From positions 1,488,064-1,552,063 of the forward strand of contig OW051468.1 of NCBI GenBank assembly GCA_932521025.1: a stretch of 64,000 bases of DNA, written 5' to 3'. A model generated the notes under the pieces. The model did no database searches, was not told where the DNA came from, and saw only the letters and a program-made list of their open reading frames with translations. Positions within the stretch are counted from its first letter, which is position 1; each line of letters opens with the position of its first letter. The DNA comes from Oscheius onirici (lineage: Eukaryota; Nematoda; Chromadorea; Rhabditida; Rhabditidae). A program made the translations under genes and the position numbers. Positions 61,102 through 64,000 of the stretch are shown piece after piece.

Positions 61102-62207
61102 ATACTCTAACTGGAAAATGAGTTTTTTGAACTGCACTTTTCAAATTGCCGCGCTTTTTTCAGGGCGGGAATTTGAATTTCAAAAAACAAAAACACATTT
61201 TCTTATTTTTTAACATTTTGCGCTTATTGTTTCAACTTCTAACCATGCTTAATCGATTCAGCGTTAAAAAATACACTAGAAAAGTGCATTCAAGTGTAAA
61301 AATAGTGAAAAAATAAGGTAAAAATAAAAAGTTGTGAAAATACGAAAATCCAAAAAATAATTTTGGCCCAAAAACACACTGGGTAGGCTAATTCACTCAT
61401 AAATAGCATGTTTACTACTTATCTAACCTAGTCGACAAGAAAAAACCCCTATCGCCGGACCCCCCATTTTTAGCTAAAATATTAGACATTGCGTCTCAAG
61501 GAAACATCTCTTGTTGCAAAATATCAGTATACTACTTTATCTCATAGTAATTCCATAGGAATCACTACAAAACCGGTGTCTTTCTGCCAATCCGTCGGAG
61601 ACACTAATCCCATAGCGAAGACAACTCACGACTTCTTGTACCGAAGGAAGTAATCCCTCTGAGCAATTTGTACTCTTTGAAACAGTGAAACTCTTCCTAA
61701 ACTCATGTAAGACTAAAATTCGTCTTCATTCTTAGGTTTGCTTCACTGTACGGTCACCTTGTTTGATAAAGGTCTGTTAAAAAAAATTCAATTTTCGAGC
61801 TCTACGGGAAATGACGCAGTCCCGCCACAAAAAAAAACAATCTGCCTCGACCCGCGAGTTTGGGAGTTAGCCTCGCAGTTTGTTTCGGCAAGATTCACAG
61901 ATAAGAAAGGAAAAAAATAATAAAGTACAATCCTTGCTTTTTACGCTCAATGTCGCTGTTCGCTGCCAGCTAATGAAGAACTATTTGGCGGAATTGAGGC
62001 GGGCGGAATTGAGGTCATCGGATTTTGAAAAGATTAACCCAATAATGGATCTAACGCTTCAAGAATCCAGATTACTGTAAAGTTTTTCTTGTCCGAAGTC
62101 ATCTGACTCTGTTCTCGTCTCCCTGGGAACTCTTATCGCACTTCGGCCAGCTGGTTTTCTCTCCTTGTTCTAGCCTACCGATTTTCATCAAAGAGCCTTT
62201 TCTCAGC

Positions 62208-62682
62208 CAACACACTCGTCTATCCAAAAGAAAGAAACCCTTCAGAAAATGCCAGCCTGGTCAACTCTACTGCCGTTGGCGTAGCAGTCACGTCCTGCGT
62301 GGCCGTTCCTGCCGCAGTCGGAGCAATGCGGTTCGGGTGGAATTGCAGCCGGATCCACGGACGCTTCGTGGATAGCTACTGGAGGCGGTGAGTCTTTCAA
62401 AGTTTACAATAATTTCCGATCCTAGGAGTCACTCCCTACTTGGTGTCCATTTGTCAATCGATCGGGGCTATTGGTGCTATCTCCGGCACTTCTGCTGCCG
62501 CGACCGGAGCCAGCACAGCAACTGCTGGATGGTTGTGGTCCAAGAAAGACAGCGCTATCTCCGGCACTACAGCCACAGCCGGATGGCTCTGGTCTAAGAA
62601 GGACGGAGCTATCTCCAGCACCAGTTCTACATTATCTGGAGCTGCTTCAGCCACTGCCGGATACTTCTGGACCAAGAAGTAA
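62208..62682 (+). pseudogene. ISG12/IFI6-like small hydrophobic protein, frame broken
   Basis: Two exons: 62208-62388 and 62426-62682. The first exon reads STAVGVAVTSCVAVPAAVGA in one frame, then GIAAGSTDASWIATGGG in the next, with the change near the GGG at 62336-62338. The second exon gives VTPYLVSICQSIGAIGAI. This order matches the Ifi-6-16/ISG12 family core (AVP..LSAVGF, GIAAGS, ANGGGV, LQSVGA). The tail holds TAGWLWSKKD twice and TAGYFWTKK once, a local repeat. No start codon was found upstream. It is either a damaged copy, a sequence error of one G, or spliced differently. Family members are small mitochondrial or ER membrane proteins tied to apoptosis and innate immunity. AATAAA lies at 62698. 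Confidence 0.6.
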
Positions 62683-62760
62683 TCAAACCTTTTGAACAAT
62701 AAACATGAGTCCGATATAACAAAGATTTATCGCGACGCGACAAAAATAGCAAACAATTCT

Positions 62761-63613
62761 CTAAACCTCGGCCTGGACGGGTGGCTCGAAGTCGTCGGGT
62801 CTGTCGACTTGTTCTCCGCCGACGGTAGCCGAGTCTCCATGAAGGTCCATCAGTCGGCCGATATCGAAACGGGGCTTCTTGACAATCTTCACCTTGCGAA
62901 TGTACACGTCCTGGAGCGGGTAAAGCGTCTGGCAGGACTTCTCGATGTCTTTTCCAATCGAGTCGGGGATCAGCTTGGTGCAGACGGCTTTCAGGTCACA
63001 GCCAGAGACCTAAACATGCTAGTTATGCGAAAATTAACCGAAACAATCACCTCTTTCTGGATGATCTCGACCATTTTGGCACGAATGGCACGGACTTTGG
63101 AGGACTTGGTGTAACAGGTCTTCTTAATCTGGCTGGGGCTCTTGCGGGTGAAACCAATGCAGAAAACGCGGAGGAGGTATCCGTCGGTCGTCTTGACCGA
63201 GGCATTGGCTTCGACCAGGGTCTGAAAAAACAAACAATTAGACGAATATAATGGATTCAACTGACGTGCCACTTCTTGACAATTGAGCAGAGCTTGTCGC
63301 GTGTCATGGACATGGCGTGGAAGTTGGTGAGCACGTTCTTTCCCTGGACATCTTCGGCAATCAGCTTGAACTTCCTGAAATCGGCTTCGGAATCGTTGAG
63401 ATCTCCGAGCGAGACTTCGAAGACGCGTCCCTTCAGTCCTTCCGAGGCAATCTTGGTTCCCTGGGTTCTGTTGATGAGGGTCTTGCCGACTTGTCGCTTG
63501 GTGAACACCGATGGGGCCTTGATGTCGTACCACTCTTTGCGAGAAAAGGGATCGACGACCTTCTTCTTTCCTCCCTTCTTGCCCATTTTATTGTTGTTCT
63601 TTCCGACCGCCAT
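62761..63613 (-). CDS. rps-1: 40S ribosomal protein eS1 (S3a)
   Basis: Three minus-strand exons, 63613-63266, 63221-63051 and 63009-62761, total 768 bases, or 255 residues (human RPS3A 264). Family segments include [83 protein letters not shown] and [20 protein letters not shown]. It is a structural protein of the small ribosomal subunit near the mRNA exit. Codons are strongly biased to G or C at the third position, as for a highly expressed gene. The ATG is preceded by a CTTTCAG acceptor about 20 bases upstream, a likely trans-splice site. It converges with the ISG12-like gene, whose 3' end is 78 bases away. Confidence 0.97.
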
Positions 63614-64000
63614 GTTTGCGGTGTTTTAGCCCTGAAAGTTAGCTTGTAAACAGTGAGAAAGCGGTGGAAGAAAAGGAAAATCTACATAACTATTTCAATA
63701 CTTTCTACGTCGACTTTTTTAAACATCGGCAGTGACGTTTTTCATCTATTTGCACGTGAAACAAAGATGTAAGAGCAGAAAAGTTCACACAAACAAAAAT
63801 GCTTCTTTCTGACATATTTTTGAATATAGTGGTATCTCTGGGCTTGTAACAACATTGTAGACATGTTTTTCATCGATTTTGGTACGAACAACTGGTAAAA
63901 ATATAGAAACAGAACTGAAAAGTAGGAAAAGAGAAAAAGCAAATTCCGCTGATCAGTTGGTTAAGGTTTCATTCGCGACGGGGCCACAAGCGCCAGTCCT
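63614..64000. other. upstream region of the eS1 gene
   Basis: This is the presumed promoter region of the ribosomal protein gene. A tRNA A-box-like GCTGATCAGTTGGTTAAGG on the plus strand at 63948-63966 runs off toward the window edge and cannot be judged. Confidence 0.4.

Larger units (their letters stand above)
59330..62207. other. intergenic region between RPB7 and the ISG12-like gene
   Basis: No convincing gene was found. It contains a segment shared with 43230-43320 (60490-60588), a tRNA-like B box CGGTTCAATCCCGGG on the minus strand (60678-60692), a stem-loop at 61003-61101 and several short frames. The frame at 60293-60496 ends in a hydrophobic peptide (ASGLLALYVFGSAAIGALG) that could be chance. 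Confidence 0.45.

Noticed and set aside
61738-61920. 60-codon frame with TICLDPRVWELASQFV resembling a chemokine C-terminus
   Set aside because: Only one short motif fits, the conserved N-terminal cysteines are missing, there is no signal peptide, and chemokines are not expected in invertebrates; probably chance.
63945-64000. Possible tRNA gene at the window edge
   Set aside because: Only an A-box-like stretch is visible and the rest does not fold; cut by the window end.

Overview
This window is nuclear DNA from an animal, most likely a nematode. Genes are split by many short introns with GT..TTTCAG or GT..TTTTAG borders. Several start codons sit directly on a TTTCAG/TTTTAG acceptor, as at spliced-leader sites. 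The first gene is a two-RRM MEC-8-type protein, and close same-strand gene pairs look like operons. No species is named, because nothing here fixes one. Exon limits were worked out by hand from reading phase, splice consensus and family similarity; the close totals (every resolved model divides by three) support them.

Layout. 1-3750: repeats (ATCCGG-rich block, long palindromes, a tRNA-like relic). 3763-6942 (-): MEC-8/RBPMS RNA-binding protein. 7045-11416: microsatellites, a non-LTR retrotransposon relic and a palindromic MITE. 11417-14988 (-): AP-1 gamma-adaptin, 15 coding exons. 15235-16690: a tandem duplication of an exon-like fragment in CT-rich DNA. 18772-20418 (-): ornithine decarboxylase antizyme with a +1 frameshift site. 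21240-25862 (+): APC/C subunit CDC27. 27225-30704 (+): an unrecognised acidic, coiled-coil protein. 31368-43147 (+): DEAD-box helicase DDX27/Drs1, whose 8.2-kb fifth intron holds two SLC22A18-like MFS transporter genes on the opposite strand (32836-35345 and 36950-39919). 43438-47451 (-): FAM135-like alpha/beta-hydrolase protein. 48634-50740 (+): NOB1. 50907-53562 (+): RNF126/RNF115-type E3 ligase. 53843-57856 (-): signal peptidase SEC11, whose last intron contains an intronless two-PDZ gene on the other strand (54990-55708). 58063-59329 (-): RPB7. 62208-62682 (+): an ISG12/IFI6-like small protein with a reading-frame break. 62761-63613 (-): ribosomal protein S3a (eS1).

Most genes are housekeeping (vesicle coat, cell cycle, ribosome biogenesis, transcription, secretion) and are not one pathway. 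NOB1, DDX27 and eS1 all serve ribosome production. Candidate operons are NOB1-RNF126 (166-bp gap) and RPB7-SEC11 (206-bp gap). Introns and spacers carry several dispersed repeat families that I could not assign. The most interesting items are the UUU-UGA antizyme shift site, the nested gene arrangements and the frame-broken ISG12-like gene.
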